Assembly (NCBI RefSeq): GCF_016086655.4
Contig: NC_052141.2
Coordinates: 6,882,001 to 6,946,000 of the forward strand
Length of the DNA: 64,000 nt
DNA from: Lepeophtheirus salmonis
Lineage: Eukaryota > Arthropoda > Copepoda > Siphonostomatoida > Caligidae
Reading direction: 5' to 3'
Below are positions 43,868-55,869 of this stretch, in pieces. The notes beneath the pieces are model-generated. The model saw only the letters and a list, made by a program, of their open reading frames with translations. It made no database searches and had not been told where the DNA came from. Position numbers and translations under genes: made by a program. Every line of letters begins with the position of its first letter. Position 1 is the first letter of the stretch.

Positions 43868-46468
43868 GGAAAAAATTCTAACTTTCTTTTCTGTTGACGG
43901 GCCATATTTGCAAGTGAAAGCATTTGCCATTTAGAAAGAGAGAAAGCCAGGTAATACCTTTTCATTTACATTTTGATATTTTCTCGGAAATTGTAAAAAA
44001 AAAATATATTATCAGAATTTATAGATATACAATATGATATGAATAAATAAAGATTTAAAAAATAATAAATTACTATCATTGCAATACAATGATAATTGAC
44101 CTTTAAAAATCAAAATGTCAACACATATTTACATCATTGTTCCAATTTATGTTTTATTTTCAATTCATTTTTAAATGGCACGACTGAAAAGTGGCTATAA
44201 ATTAATTTTCGAGCTATCTATGTTGCTTTTGTCAGATGTTAAGGCCCTTGATTATATTTTTCTGAGCATAACGTACCTACAATGAAGCTATATTCCTCCC
44301 AACGTCGTTACCTTTATTGTATCCTCCAATTTTTCCTTTAAAAAAATCATTTGCAAATTTCCGTTGAAAGTTAATTATGTGGCAGTTGAGTCAGAGACTT
44401 CAACGACTTTTAGCGAATTAAACAATTTAATCCTGCCCCTCTGTTAGAAAACATACTTTTCATAGCGCGGTTAGTTAACTACGTAAAAATTTAAAAATTA
44501 GACGTATTTAATTACATGACAAACAGTCATTTAAATATGTATCATTTTAGTAACTATCCCATCCATTTTATGCATGTAAAAATAAATCATAATGCTAAAA
44601 ATTACTTGTAAGAAGATAAGATTTTGAGAAAAAATCATTCTTGCCTTTAAAATAATGTTTAGAACATGAGTTTGATAATGTAACAAGATATAATTTGTTA
44701 TTCAAATTGTAAAAATATGTCTTTGAAATATTCATTACTTTATCCAAATTTTTGAAATCAAATTAGTAACCATCAGATTTGATGAGGTTGACTATTTTAT
44801 AAAGAAAAAAAAATAGTTACAAAATTACATTGTACACTCAGTCTTCACATTGAAATCAAGAAGAATCTAATAGAATTACGTAGCATATTGGACAACGCGT
44901 TTGGAAGAAATTATTCTCTTAAACTTAATGTGCGTAGGTTACAGACCCAGTCATTTCTAGAGAAGGAAATATACACTTTGTATATGGACATCAAAGAAGA
45001 TTCCTGCATCATATGGAGAAATTGTAATAGCAAAATATTTACTTATACTTATTCAGAGGAACTCAACCGGAGAAATGAAAGGAACATACCAAAATAAAGA
45101 ATTTAAGAAACTAACTAAACCTCGATTTAAAAAAAAGACTAATTATTCGAATAAATCGTAAAGAAGGCATTATTAAAATGTAAAAAGAATTAAATATAAT
45201 GTGACTGAAGGTCTCATGAGCATGCTGAATATTTATTGACAATTAAATATCGATTCAAAAGCATAAAAAACCTTTTTTATAAAAATTGGGGTGAATAATA
45301 TCCCAACTTCACATCAGAGGGTTGCAAAAAGTTCAGTCTGGAATGATCTTACTTAAAAATTCGCTCTTGATTGGTTCCAAAGAAAAATTTCAATCCAGAC
45401 CGATTCCATAAATAAATTGTTGAATATACCTTCATGTGTGTTCCAAAAATAACAAAAATTAACATAGACCTACATTATTGTCTTATGAAGTTAAATGCCT
45501 TGCATAAAACATGGATGTTCAACTCATAAATCAGGCGGAGAGGGAAATAAATTCGCTCGTAAACCGGGGAAATAAGTTTGCTCGTAGACCGTGTCTCAAC
45601 AAAAATAGCTAGCCTATTCTTTAAAACTAATATCGTCTCCGCTTATCACATTTTTTGGGTCACAGAAAAATCCGCAATCTAAGAAATTTATGTTGTTGGG
45701 GGACTTTTTTAATAATAAAATCCGTAAAATGGGAGAAATTATTAAAAAATTATCCTCTTTACTATTTTTCCTTTGTTTTTTTGTTTTTTTTGGAGTTGTA
45801 ACGGCAATAAGAACATTTAATTCATCATCAGATATTAAGATAATGTATGGCAGACAAGTTACTTGTAAAATAAATGTGATATATAATCTTAATGGGGTAT
45901 TTTCTTAATTTTCAATTGGATAACTTCAGTGGTACTGTACAATTTAAATAATAGGGGATTTACAACCTTTTTAAAAACAAGTTTCGGTATTATATAAATA
46001 TATAGGCAAATTATCAATGAACTTATCAACAACTTACAAAAGTTCTTTGTTTAGCTGAATAAATAGTTTTTCATAATTTATTATGATGATATAAAAAATT
46101 GCAGATTTGAGGAGAATTTACCACACTATACGGGAGTAAAAATAATTAAAAACACCTCATTATGTGAAATCCGCGGTGTTTGAAACCACTGAATGTAGGG
46201 GACCTCCTGGGGGGGGAATAATTATACAGTAATCGTTGTTAGAAAAGATTCACTGCTTAACAAGAGTAAATTCGAATTCTGACAATCAACAATTTTATTA
46301 CTCTAATAAGAAGTAGAAAAATTGGCGACACACAAATAAAAAAAAAATAATAAGGATGTAAGCTTATATGTCTGTGAAATAACACCTGTGTATCTTGTCA
46401 AACAAATACCTTGATTGGTTGATAAAAGTGTGCTAATGTATTTTTATATATATTTACAGTAGTCAAAA
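43868..46468. other. Intergenic region upstream of the THAP-like gene
   Basis: The frames 44888-45097 and 45690-45908 (plus strand) are not recognised; the latter encodes a Leu/Phe-rich hydrophobic stretch (SLLFFLCFFVFFGVVTA) but has no other support. TATATATATTTACAG at 46446-46460, just before the THAP-like start codon, looks like a 3' splice site, so a 5' untranslated exon may lie somewhere in this region. Confidence 0.35.
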
Positions 46469-47488
46469 ATGCCTCGACAAAAGTTTTGCTCAGTACCGGG
46501 TTGTCTTTCAACTACAGAGCTCATCAAACGAGAACAAGAGTCCTTTCTCTCCGCCTTCTGTGAAAGATGCTGTATAGGTCGGCCCTGTCGATGCCCCGCT
46601 CCTGACATCTATACTACGCGAAAGGAAACAAGGTAAGCAAAAAACAGCAAAAAAAATCAATTATCCAATAAGAATAAATTTTAATTTTCCAGAACAAAAT
46701 TCACTTCCTGGTGTTCTGCAATTGGTCTGAAGGACCCTGGATATTATATCAATGTCTGCTACAAACATTTTTCCACGGGTTGTCCCTCTCGTTCATGTCC
46801 GAATCCGGACGTGGTCATCCCCGTATGGGAGAAGCATATCCGTGACCGACTTAACAACGCACTCAAACCCCCCTCGTTCCTTAAGAAGAAAAAAGTAATC
46901 GACAATCCTCAAATCAGCGCCCTCTCCTCAGCAAAAGGACCTCAATTAACACCCCCAACAAATACGATCCAGCAACGACGGAGAAAAAAGACGAAAACGT
47001 TCCTTGTATCTCTAGATAGCAGCGTTAATACACGGAGTCTTCATAGTCCATTAGATATTAGAAAAGTTTTGCAAATCGAGAAGGAGTTCCCCTCAAGCAT
47101 TTTTCTATCCACCCCTCCTCCAGCCGCCCTTCCTATCCTTAACGACTCGCTCTTTGAAGAGTCCTCCATATCTTTGTTCTCTTCAGTGCTCAGCTCATCA
47201 CACTCATCCGCCTCTTCTTCGTCGACAACCTCATCCCTGCTCAGAATGCCATCGTTTGAGGGCGATGATGAGTCTACAAATTCCCATTTCTTTTCTTCTT
47301 CATCATCCCCTGTGGAAGAAGCCCTCCTGGATGAGAGTGAGGATCCGTGCTTGAATGATGGAAACATTCTGCGGTCCTATGGGGGAGCCTCAGCCACCCA
47401 TTTCCCTTCATTTTCTTCGTCAACAAACTCTTCACCCTTTGGAGATGAGTTTGAGTCAGTACAAAAGTGGTTGGAGATCTGTGAATAG
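46469..47488 (+). CDS. THAP-like C2CH zinc-finger protein, two exons
   Basis: Exon 1 is 46469-46632 and exon 2 is 46693-47488; the 60-base intron has GTAAGC and TTTTCCAG borders and the frame is kept, giving 319 residues. Residues 1-81 resemble a THAP DNA-binding domain: MPRQKFCSVPGC (Cys7, Cys12), Trp61 in FTSWCSAIGL, and VCYKHFSTG (Cys77, His80), i.e. C-x4-C...W...C-x2-H. The gap between the second and third Zn ligands is 64 residues, longer than usual for THAP, and holds five extra Cys (31, 34, 35, 40, 42: CERCC and PCRC), perhaps a second metal site. Residues 100-140 are Lys/Arg-rich (RRRKKTKTF); the remainder is Ser-rich with acidic patches, ending EFESVQKWLEICE. A DNA-binding nuclear factor is inferred. 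It is the only intact, spliced gene I see and has higher GC than its surroundings. Alternatively it could derive from a domesticated P-type element. Confidence 0.7.
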
Positions 47489-47554
47489 CTCAGACGTTGC
47501 AGAATCTCTAACTAACATACAAACACTAGTCCAAAATAATTAAAGAATATTAGT

Positions 47555-47560
47555 AATAAA
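47555..47560 (+). terminator. AATAAA polyadenylation signal
   Basis: AATAAA lies 67 bases behind the stop codon of the THAP-like gene. Another AATAAA occurs near 47767. Confidence 0.4.
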
Positions 47561-48420
47561 AACATTAGTTTCTCTATAGGCAAATTTTTAATCATTTACA
47601 TATGGTAAATGTTTTGTTTCTTGGCCAATCTTTCTCATTCATTCCACTGTGTTAACTCATAATAATTCTTAACATAATAAATATACAAATATATTTATGA
47701 TAGATACCATTTAGACAAATTCATATATTATATAATATAAAGATTTTAAATATCTATATATAATCCAATAAAACCCTTATAATTAAAAAAAAAACCAACG
47801 CATTATTTTATTTCTTTATCTCAATGTACAGCCATTTTTAAACAACAAACATTGAGGTGCTATGACCGCGTAGGTAAGACGTTGGTTCGTGTTATTGAGG
47901 GATCGCCAAAAATGTTTGGGTTTAGTTATAAATATATGTAATAGATCAACAAAGTATTTATTCCAGCATTGTGGAAAAGGCAGAGTGTTCCTCTTGCAAT
48001 CCACCCCTTACGACACAATTTTGTGATTGTAGCTTCTTAACCTTTCATTTGTGAACTGGGATTCTCTGCAGCTCAATTTCGAAAAAAATTGTTTTAAATA
48101 TGGTCCTGACACATTTTTCAGATTAAAAGTAATTTTTTGTTGTTGCAAAAATGTATTTTCTTGTCTCTATTCATAAATTTTGTAATATTTAATCAAGGAT
48201 TGGTAAATTTGATTCATTTGATCACTTTTTAGTAGTTCTTTTGCTTTGTCTATTTCCTTCATTTTTTTTAATTATACGCGCAGTAATTTCAGCTGTTTTC
48301 CATCTATCCACCCAATCTCATCAAAGTTTTTATTGAATATGACATAATCATATTTCAAATATAATCATCAGAAATTATAGCTCATTGATGTCCAAATCTA
48401 ATGTAACTTTGAGTCAACTG
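47561..48420. other. Intergenic stretch
   Basis: TGACCGCGTAGGTAAGACG at 47864-47882 resembles a pol III A box, but no proper B box follows. No gene recognised. Confidence 0.4.
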
Positions 48421-48429
48421 TGTATCAAG

Positions 48430-48850
48430 AAATAACGTTTACTCCATGTTCAATAACTACGTCAAAAAAAAGTATGTTAACTAATCGAGGGTTAAACATG
48501 AGCAGGTCCTTTGTCTGGAGAGTAAAGAAGAAAATGGTAGAGTCTGAAAGTGACTGGTTAAATTCTGTTCAGTGTAACACTGAAATTAAAAAGTTAACGT
48601 GGTTGTCAATTTTATTTCTTGTCGGACCTCAAACCCATTTACTTTTTTGTGCCAGTCGCATTTGAGCGACTGACTAAACAGATCGTCCTCCTACACAAAT
48701 CCGACTTAATGTTCAAGAAGGAATTCTATAATATGTATCAGCAGAAGGGGACTGTCATCAAGTCCTGCTTCTGTTTCCAGAGTCGGTCGATGGCCTCGTT
48801 CTCGTCCAAGGCGATTATATGAATAATATTGATATTTTTTATTGGCATTT
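48430..48850 (+). pseudogene. Mariner transposase relic, core deleted
   Basis: N-terminal text LTNRGLNMSRSFVWRVKKKM (48478-48540) is the HTH recognition region of a mariner transposase. The frame at 48619-48822 reads ERLTKQIVLLHKSDLMFKKE, FYNMYQQKGTVIKSCFCFQS, RSMASFSSKAII-stop, the C-terminal block (E....L...NKSDL..SIK.EF.NM...VI.SC..FQSR...V..AKGGYI). The catalytic centre between them is missing. The organisation parallels family C, but the sequence is different. Confidence 0.55.
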
Positions 48851-49430
48851 CATTTAGTTTTTATTTTTTATCAGAAAATTAGTTTAGGATAAAATTAATT
48901 TAAAACAAAAAAGTGTTGGATAAATGTTAACAATAACTACAGGGAGGATATTGTTGCCTTCAGGACTTCTCCTCACCCGATATGAAGCCCTTGGGGTTGG
49001 AGCGTCTTGACGGGCAAGACTACGTTTCCGAATATTAATGCCCTGAAGCCCGTGATTACGTAGGAGTGAAAAAACTTGTCCTCGGACTTCATCCAGGCCA
49101 GCTCTGCTTCAGTTCGTCACTGTATTGAGCCATCATTCAGAATGGAGTGGGGCATATTGAATAACAAGTGTAGAAAGTTGTTAAGATACCATTTTTTCCT
49201 TCAAAAGTTTACTTTAAAAATGTCACGAAATAAAAATTTATGGCAGGGAAAAATACTTTTAAAATTTTATCATTTTTGAGCTATCGCCCTGTGATTAAAT
49301 CAGCTGTTTACTCTACAGAGTGGGATTTAATTAAGAACAAACAACTCAAAACTAATTCATAATATGTTTAAGTATTATATTTATCTAAATTATTTACTCA
49401 ATATGGTCTTCTCTACAAGGAAACACAGCA
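48851..49430. other. Intergenic stretch with unassigned GC-richer block
   Basis: 48950-49150 is GC-richer than its surroundings and reads on the minus strand as protein-like text (LKQSWPGMKSEDKFFHSYVI), possibly another transposase tail, but I cannot assign it. Confidence 0.35.
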
Positions 49431-49434
49431 TAGA

Positions 49435-49640
49435 CATGCTAGTGAACAGATTGACAGCTCTTGACAATGAAGGATGTGTCCATTCTGTACCACGCTGTCA
49501 TGATGGCAGCTCGTAGCGAATCCAAATTTGAACAAGAGGTGCGGCATATAATATTATCCAAGACATCTCAAACATCAAAGTATAGGGGGTGAAAATCAGG
49601 GCTGGAAAAGGGCCATATGAAGACTGACCAAATGTTAGCC
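49435..49640 (-). pseudogene. Mariner transposase C-terminal fragment
   Basis: Reading leftward from about 49620: FSSPDFHPLYFDV-stop (third catalytic block with D replaced by Y), DVLDNIICRTSCSNLDSLRA, AIMTAWYRMDTSFIVKSCQS. This is the usual mariner ending, different from families A-D. Upstream text towards 49700 is too degraded to read. Confidence 0.6.
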
Positions 49641-51126
49641 ATACTGATGCTGCAAAAGTTTTAATTATTTTTGGTCGTATCGGGACTTATTGATGGTGTA
49701 GGCAATCTGAATTGAGATACCAACGGGCATTACAGTTCTGATGTAAATCAGTTGAATTTTGTAGCTTGGCAGTGTTTTTTTTGGTTTATTTTAAATTGGT
49801 AATCTTAAGAATAAGATAAAGTGAATCATTCGACAAAATTATGCAACAGAGCAAAATTTCAATTTTTGAAATTTTTTCTAAATATTCCAAAATAAAATAG
49901 AATCCTTCAGACGCCCTATATCAGTGGTCTTTAAGATAACCAATATATTTTAATTATAAATACGTACAAGAAGGGGGGGGGGGATTTTAAACTCAAGCAC
50001 GTCCAATCGGAGAGGGTATCAAGTTTTGTACAAACAGATATAGGGGAGGGGGTCAAAAATATTACTTTTTCTCTAAGGTCATATGTGTATGACTACCTAA
50101 AAAGAATTATCTAATTGCTCCCAATTGATTTTGGTCCGCTCAAATATATTTCTTATTGGAAGTAGAAAGGTTGCAAGATACAAAAAAATGCAACAACGTG
50201 TAGTTTGTCTTCGAACTATAATATGTATTCTTCTTCAATAATTAGCAGTACATTTCTGACTAAACAGTACTGATTGGAGTTGAACCACTACTCAACCTTC
50301 AGAATAATAACACGAGCATATAAAAGTAGAAAATAAAACACTGACAAAACATACATACATGTATAGAAGCTGTTGATGTTGTAGGTATACCATTGAGATT
50401 GAGACCTGCAGTAGAATGATTTATTTATTTATTGCATCATAGAAATATATATGATTTTGACAAGTCATTTTGTTTACTCCCTCATTGAAACAACATTCAT
50501 TTTCCGTAATAGAACATTCAAGGATATTACACAACTACGTATGTGACCCGTCAACACAAAATCAAACTGCATGACTATTCTTAAAATTGAGTGCTGATTC
50601 AAGTTAATCGTATTTTGTGTGCTGCAACGTGCACTTAGAGTAGCTAAAATTGATGTTGACAATAAAATAATAGGGACCGTTTCGAGGCCTGTATAAATAT
50701 CTTAATAATCTTTTTTAAACATAGCCTATAATTGACTCTAATATGTCTATGACATGTAAGGATATCAGTATAGGTATACAGGAATCAAAAGCCACGTTAG
50801 CCCGTGGCTAGTAACACACCAACCGTACTAACCCAGGTTGGCCTGTATTTCGTCTGTTTGGCTATGTAATTATATACCTAAAATACACCGTATACAAAAT
50901 TAATTTTGTTCAAATCATGAGTGTTTTATCTTGTGCAAACGTCTCATACGTCAAATAGACAATGAAAAAAAAAAATATGGTGGGTGACTTGTAAGTAAAA
51001 ATTAATCTTATTGCCAATATTGCTAAAGGAACCAATTTCAGATAATTCAGATTACTATTCTAATGAAAATGAGGCAAACAAAACAGTCTACATACTTCAA
51101 AACTAAGTTAATAAAGGGATTACTAG
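49641..51126. other. AT-rich intergenic stretch
   Basis: It contains an 11-base G run at 49973-49983. No gene or element recognised. Confidence 0.45.
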
Positions 51127-51635
51127 CAGAGGCGTCCGCAGGCGGACTTAATATTTGAATTATTTTTTTATAAAATATTTGATTTTCCCTAGATAAATAT
51201 CGATATTTTCTTTGAAAAATGTAATATTTAAATTTCTTTTTTTTTTAAATCTTATTTTTATAACTTAATTTACAAATTTTTCTTTCCCAAAAATTTAATT
51301 TTTTTCAGAGCAGCTCTGGATTTTTGAAACCTTTTTCCAAAAATTCAATTTTTGAGAATGACGATGGGTTTTAAAAAAAATCCCATAAAAATTAACTTTT
51401 GTGAGAAACTATGGATTTTTGAAATTTTTCTCCCTAAATATTTAATTTCATAAACTTTTTCGGAAAAAATTCATATTTTGTAAACAGCGTTGGAATTTAT
51501 AAATTTCTTTTAAAAAATTAATTTTTTGGGAATAGTTGTGGATTATTAAAATTTTTGACCCAAAATTTGAATTTTTTTCGAAAAAAATTCCAAAAACAAA
51601 GCCCCACCCCTAAAAAAATCCTGCGGACACCACTG
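51127..51635. mobile_element. hAT-like non-autonomous element with tandem core
   Basis: The left end CAGAGGCGTCCGCAGG (51127-51142) and the inverted right end CAGTGGTGTCCGCAGG (51635-51620) match in 14 of 16 positions and resemble hAT-superfamily termini (CAG.GG.GT...). Flanks are ACTAG and ACTCG, so a target duplication is possible but not the clean 8 bp expected for hAT. The 476-base interior consists of degenerate units of the AATTTTTTGTGAATAGCTATG type, about 50 bases each, also found at 11160-11390 and 29935-30110. No transposase. Confidence 0.6.
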
Positions 51636-52035
51636 ACTCGTTTGAAGGCAGACTTACTTTCTTTGCAAAATGAATAATAATTATTAACTATAATATTACT
51701 GCCTCTATTTTTGGGCGTACTTTTTATAAGGTATAATTGTGTATCACAATATTACTTTCTTGTGTCCTCCCAAAACTTACCGTATGTTAAAAAAAAGGTC
51801 TTCTATACTAGTATAAAAATTAATCCAATGTTTTTGGTATTCTGGTCTAGTAAATAAACAAATCACAAGTCATGTTGTCTTGTAACTAATTTCAACTACA
51901 GTCGATCCCTCTGTATTTACAGTGGGGATTTTGATAAAGGAAAATTCAAGGTTAATGTATCGTACAAATATTGTCCCAAAATTAACAAGTCACAAATCTT
52001 TTGATCATACATGATGGGGCCTACAGTGAAGCACT
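51636..52035. other. AT-rich intergenic stretch
   Basis: Nothing recognised. Confidence 0.45.
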
Positions 52036-52240
52036 TCACTCAAAACAACTCCCTCCAGCTTCAACCACAGCCTCCAACCTGGTACAGGCATTGATGAAGA
52101 ACTCCTTGGACATATTGGTCAATTCCTTGAGAATGGAAGCCTGCAATGAGTCAACAGTGTGGTATTTGCACGTTTATTGGACTCTCTCTCTAACATTTAG
52201 TAGTCCAAAGTGTTCATATCTGGATAGCTAGGAGTACACA
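52036..52240 (-). pseudogene. Mariner transposase C-terminal fragment
   Basis: Reading leftward: PSYPDMNTLDY (third catalytic Asp block), LERESNKRANTT, VDSLQASILKELTNMSKEF, FINACTRLEAVVEAGGSCFE and TGA at 52036-52038. One stop and one frameshift lie in between. Typical mariner ending, not one of families A-D by sequence. Confidence 0.65.
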
Positions 52241-52965
52241 TTTCCTTTCCTCAAAACATTATGGTGTGTTATGCCGGAATAAATTTGGTTTTCAATACCC
52301 GATTTAGACAAACCCCAACAATTTAAAATTTGCAAAACACTTGAGTTGTTAACATCAATTTAAAATCCAAACATGATATCGGATCTGTTAACATCAATTT
52401 AAGCTCTCTAGCACCATTATCTGTTGTTTTATTTGCGTCCTTGGGCCTGACCTGGTACATACCCACACAATATTGGCCGCACGCTGTTTGTAATCGGAAT
52501 TTTTTTTGTATTTTTTCTGATACAGTTTTGTGTGCTATATGTTATAGGTAGACGTGGACTGATATATCGTATCAAAATCGAAAAAACGATCTATCGGGTA
52601 AAATTACCAATTTTATATGTATTGGAATAAAGACTTGGAAATTTCGATATTTTCTCCAATAATTTATATGAGGAATTCAGAAAAAGGAAAGCATAGAAAA
52701 TAATTCTAGTTCAACTTATGTAGGCGGATAATGCTTCATACAAGGAGAGACTTATGTACTTCTTAAAAATAGCGCAACGCAAATTTTGATTCCCTGGTTA
52801 TTACATTAGGTAAAAAACCAAAATAAGATTATTCTTTACGATTTACCGAGTGGTCCATGATTATCTGACCACTTTGAGTTTAAATTTCAACAAAATATAA
52901 TATATAAATCAACAATAGAATTTCAACAAAATTAATACTATAAGTAGATGACTATCTGAGGTCCC
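52241..52965. other. AT-rich intergenic stretch
   Basis: TTATTTGCGTCCTTGGGC at about 52429-52446 recurs at 55979-55996. Otherwise nothing recognised. Confidence 0.4.
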
Positions 52966-53460
52966 TCAATCATTAATGTAGCCATGATGAAATCCAGGTT
53001 CCGATAGAAAACTAGCGCCTCTATGCATGTAGTCCTCTGTCATAGGACCCCAGTGAATGGTGACAGTGATTTTGATGGCCTTTGTGTTTAGATGACGGAC
53101 ACAGCAGGCCTTCTCCTCGACATGCATCTATAAGGGGGGTAGTCGAAGGGATTGGCATCAGTGCTTTGGGTGGTCAAACTGTCGAAAAAAAGGTATAAAA
53201 ACCTCAAAAGACTCTTCCAACGGAGAGAGTGGTTTCTTTCATTGCTGGGCCGAATGTGGCCTCTCCGCCCTCACAAAACTCCGGGATCTCTTACATTTGT
53301 CCTCATGGAATCCTTAATAAAAACAAGAGCTACCTTCTTTAACTCTTCCAGATCTAGTTTGGCCTTTTTAACAGAGGACTTTTTCCTCTCCAACGTTTAT
53401 GACATGCTGACGGCGTAGAAAGTTGTTCTGGATACGCCAAACTGCTTGTAGTGCACGAAT
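52966..53460 (-). mobile_element. Family C mariner, core deleted, copy 3
   Basis: Reading leftward: QFGVSRTTFYAVSMS (HTH), LERKKSSVKKAKLDLEELKK, a spacer with GAGGCCACATTCGGCCCAGC, then directly NPFDYPL-like text, VEEKACCVRHLNTKAIKITV, TIHWGPMTEDYMH and HGYIND-stop (52966-52968). The first two catalytic Asp are missing at the same place as in the other C copies. Confidence 0.65.
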
Positions 53461-55070
53461 GGAAATTCACGTTCAAGTATCATTTTTCTAGTTGTACGTA
53501 AGTTAAAGAGCTTTGGTTAGTTTGGTTTTGTAACAATTTATTTATACTTTAATATATCGAAACATGAATTAATTTAAATCTCTCCAGATTAATTAATTAT
53601 TGAACTAGAAGGCGTAGAGACTTCAATGGACCACCTGGTATCCTTAAGATGTTAATCTGTTCGTAAGTGAAATGAACCAATCTAAAACGAGCAAACTAAA
53701 AAAATATATACAATCTGCAAGGTAGTGTGACTTTCTATAGCCTGGGCTAATATATGTATAAATTGCTTGAAGGTGCTGTTGCCTGCTCTATGTGATTAAT
53801 AGAATGATCATTACGGGAGTTGTATCAGTTTGTTGCAATACGGTGCCACTCTATGTCACCTAATTAACAAACTAACGTAAATTAAACAACCTTCATTCAT
53901 ATTGTGACACAACAATACAAGTCAAATGATGTATAAAATATCAGATCCCAAAATATTTTGACACCAGCTCACGTGTAGGGATCAACACACTTTCATAAAT
54001 AAATCTCTCAGGATTACCAGGATATTGAGGTATAAACATGTCCTTGATTTAAAATTCGAAGCCTGTTTTTGAATAGTTTTATAAATTGGGATCTATTCCT
54101 TTTCTTGATTTTATTTGCAGATTGTTTGTATGTTGATGAACCAAAAATATATAATTAAATAAGTGAAGTTGAATAAACTCTACATAGATGTTCTTACAAA
54201 TATCACTAATTCAATTCTAGGAAATGGATATATAATCCTACAAAAAGACATGAAAATTAATAGACGTTTCATCAACATCTAACTAATTCATCTCTTTCAT
54301 GATTGTGAATATAATACAAGACGTACTTCCTTGAGAAAATTCCGACATGTGCTTTATATGTATATAAATTATGCATACATGAGGCTTCAGAGCACTATGC
54401 AAATCAAGATCCCTTCTAAGTGAGTAACGTCGTTTTTGTAAAGTGTAAGAAATGTAATTTGCTGACAAAAGTATAATTACAAAATAAATCCGTCATCTCA
54501 TTTTTATCTATATATTTAAAGAATAAACACTTTATATTATGTACTTCAATCAGTCATTTCATTTCCTACAGGCTGGTACAGCCTTTTAAAGGCGAAACAA
54601 GTTTATACTTAAATATCTTAACATCCCTGAGATCTATGTTTATCAAGAGGTTACCTTTATTGTATCACATAAACTTTTCTCATAAAAGAAAAGTGCAAAA
54701 TACCAGGGCAATCTATAAAATTTCCAATACCTAGAGTAATCATTTTACGTTCATTTATATTGTCAGGTTAAATGATTGTGAACAATTTGATTGTTAAACA
54801 ATTAATTAAAAGCAATTTGATTTTCTAGGATTTGATTAGTATACAAATTCATATCAACCCATTTAATAATCGTGTACAAATGTCATTGAATTATATAGTA
54901 TATTACGACAATCAAATTATTGAATGATTAGAAATTGTCACGTGAGACGCCATCTTTTTTTTCTTTTTTTTTTGCAAAATATAGCTTGGACGACAGGTTG
55001 TGTAGGTAGACAGTAGTTCCCAGAAACCAATCGCTGCCGTTCTCCTTTATCATAAGTATGTAGGCCACCT
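53461..55070. other. AT-rich intergenic stretch
   Basis: No gene or repeat recognised. Confidence 0.45.
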
Positions 55071-55860
55071 TCTAATATACCATAATACACCCCGGCCTAC
55101 ACTTTATGCAAGTGGATGACTGGTCCCCATGGGGATCAATCCCCATCCCTGTTTCTATGATTGCCAAACTTACAGAATCCTCAGAGTGAAACCACAGACA
55201 AAAGAGGAGGTTAAACTGGTCAACCATTTTCTGTTCCCCAAACCCTTCTAAAAAAAATTTCTTGCATTTGTCTATTTTGAAGAAACTATCGATATTCAAA
55301 TGAAATATACAACCGTGTAGCTCGAATATTATTAAATAGGATCAACGATTTTAATATAGATTTTTATTATATCAATTACTTTTGTTTTAGCCATCCTGAT
55401 ATGCCCCCAATTTTATCAGGTTCATTCAAATTCCTCCCCTGTTTGTAATACATTTCTGAACTAAAAAACACCTGATCCTTTCGATTGTAGAGGAGCCATA
55501 GAGGGGCATTAACCAGCAACAAAGTTTCAAGTACCTTTACAGAGCCCTCTAAGTATGATACCAAAAATAGTTCAATCCCTTGAGTTGTGTAGAATAAACG
55601 AGCGTCTTTGATACTCAGGAAAGTAGCGGAAATGGGGCTTGACCCGCCTGTTGGACCAGTGGTTTTCTTGCACAGCCCATAGGTCGGGTATTTTATAGGA
55701 TTTTTTAAGGGGATCTTGATGGTCAGACAAGTGGCGGTGGCAGGTTATGAACAAATCACATTTGTTTTCTAATTCCAACTGTATATGAGATTTCAATTGG
55801 TCTCTCTATCCAAGAGATTCCACACATAATAGTCCAAGAGCTACATATCCAGGAACCTAG
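55000..55860 (-). pseudogene. Unrecognised coding relics on the minus strand
   Basis: Three open pieces follow each other on the minus strand: 55796-55572 (CDLFITCHRHLSDHQDPLKK, PHFRYFPEYQRRSFI), 55564-55376 (LETLLLVNAPLWLLYNRKDQ) and 55299-55072 (SEDSVSLAIIETGMGIDPHG, CIKCRPGCIMVY), and the text goes on as VAYILMIKENGSDWFLGTTV down to about 55000. The local GC is raised and the text is protein-like, so this is probably a decayed element gene or old pseudogene. I do not recognise the family and may be merging unrelated pieces. Confidence 0.3.
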
Positions 55861-55869
55861 GAGACCACA

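Noticed and set aside
45690..45908. Small membrane or secreted protein (hydrophobic stretch)
   Set aside because: A short hydrophobic run is expected by chance in T-rich DNA; no cleavage-site context, homologue or splice support.
47041..47367. 108-codon minus-strand frame within the THAP-like gene
   Set aside because: It is the shadow of the Ser-rich exon (Ser codons read as Glu/Asp-rich on the other strand).
47864..47882. Second tRNA or SINE candidate (A-box-like TGACCGCGTAGGTAAGACG)
   Set aside because: No acceptable B box at the right distance and no second copy.
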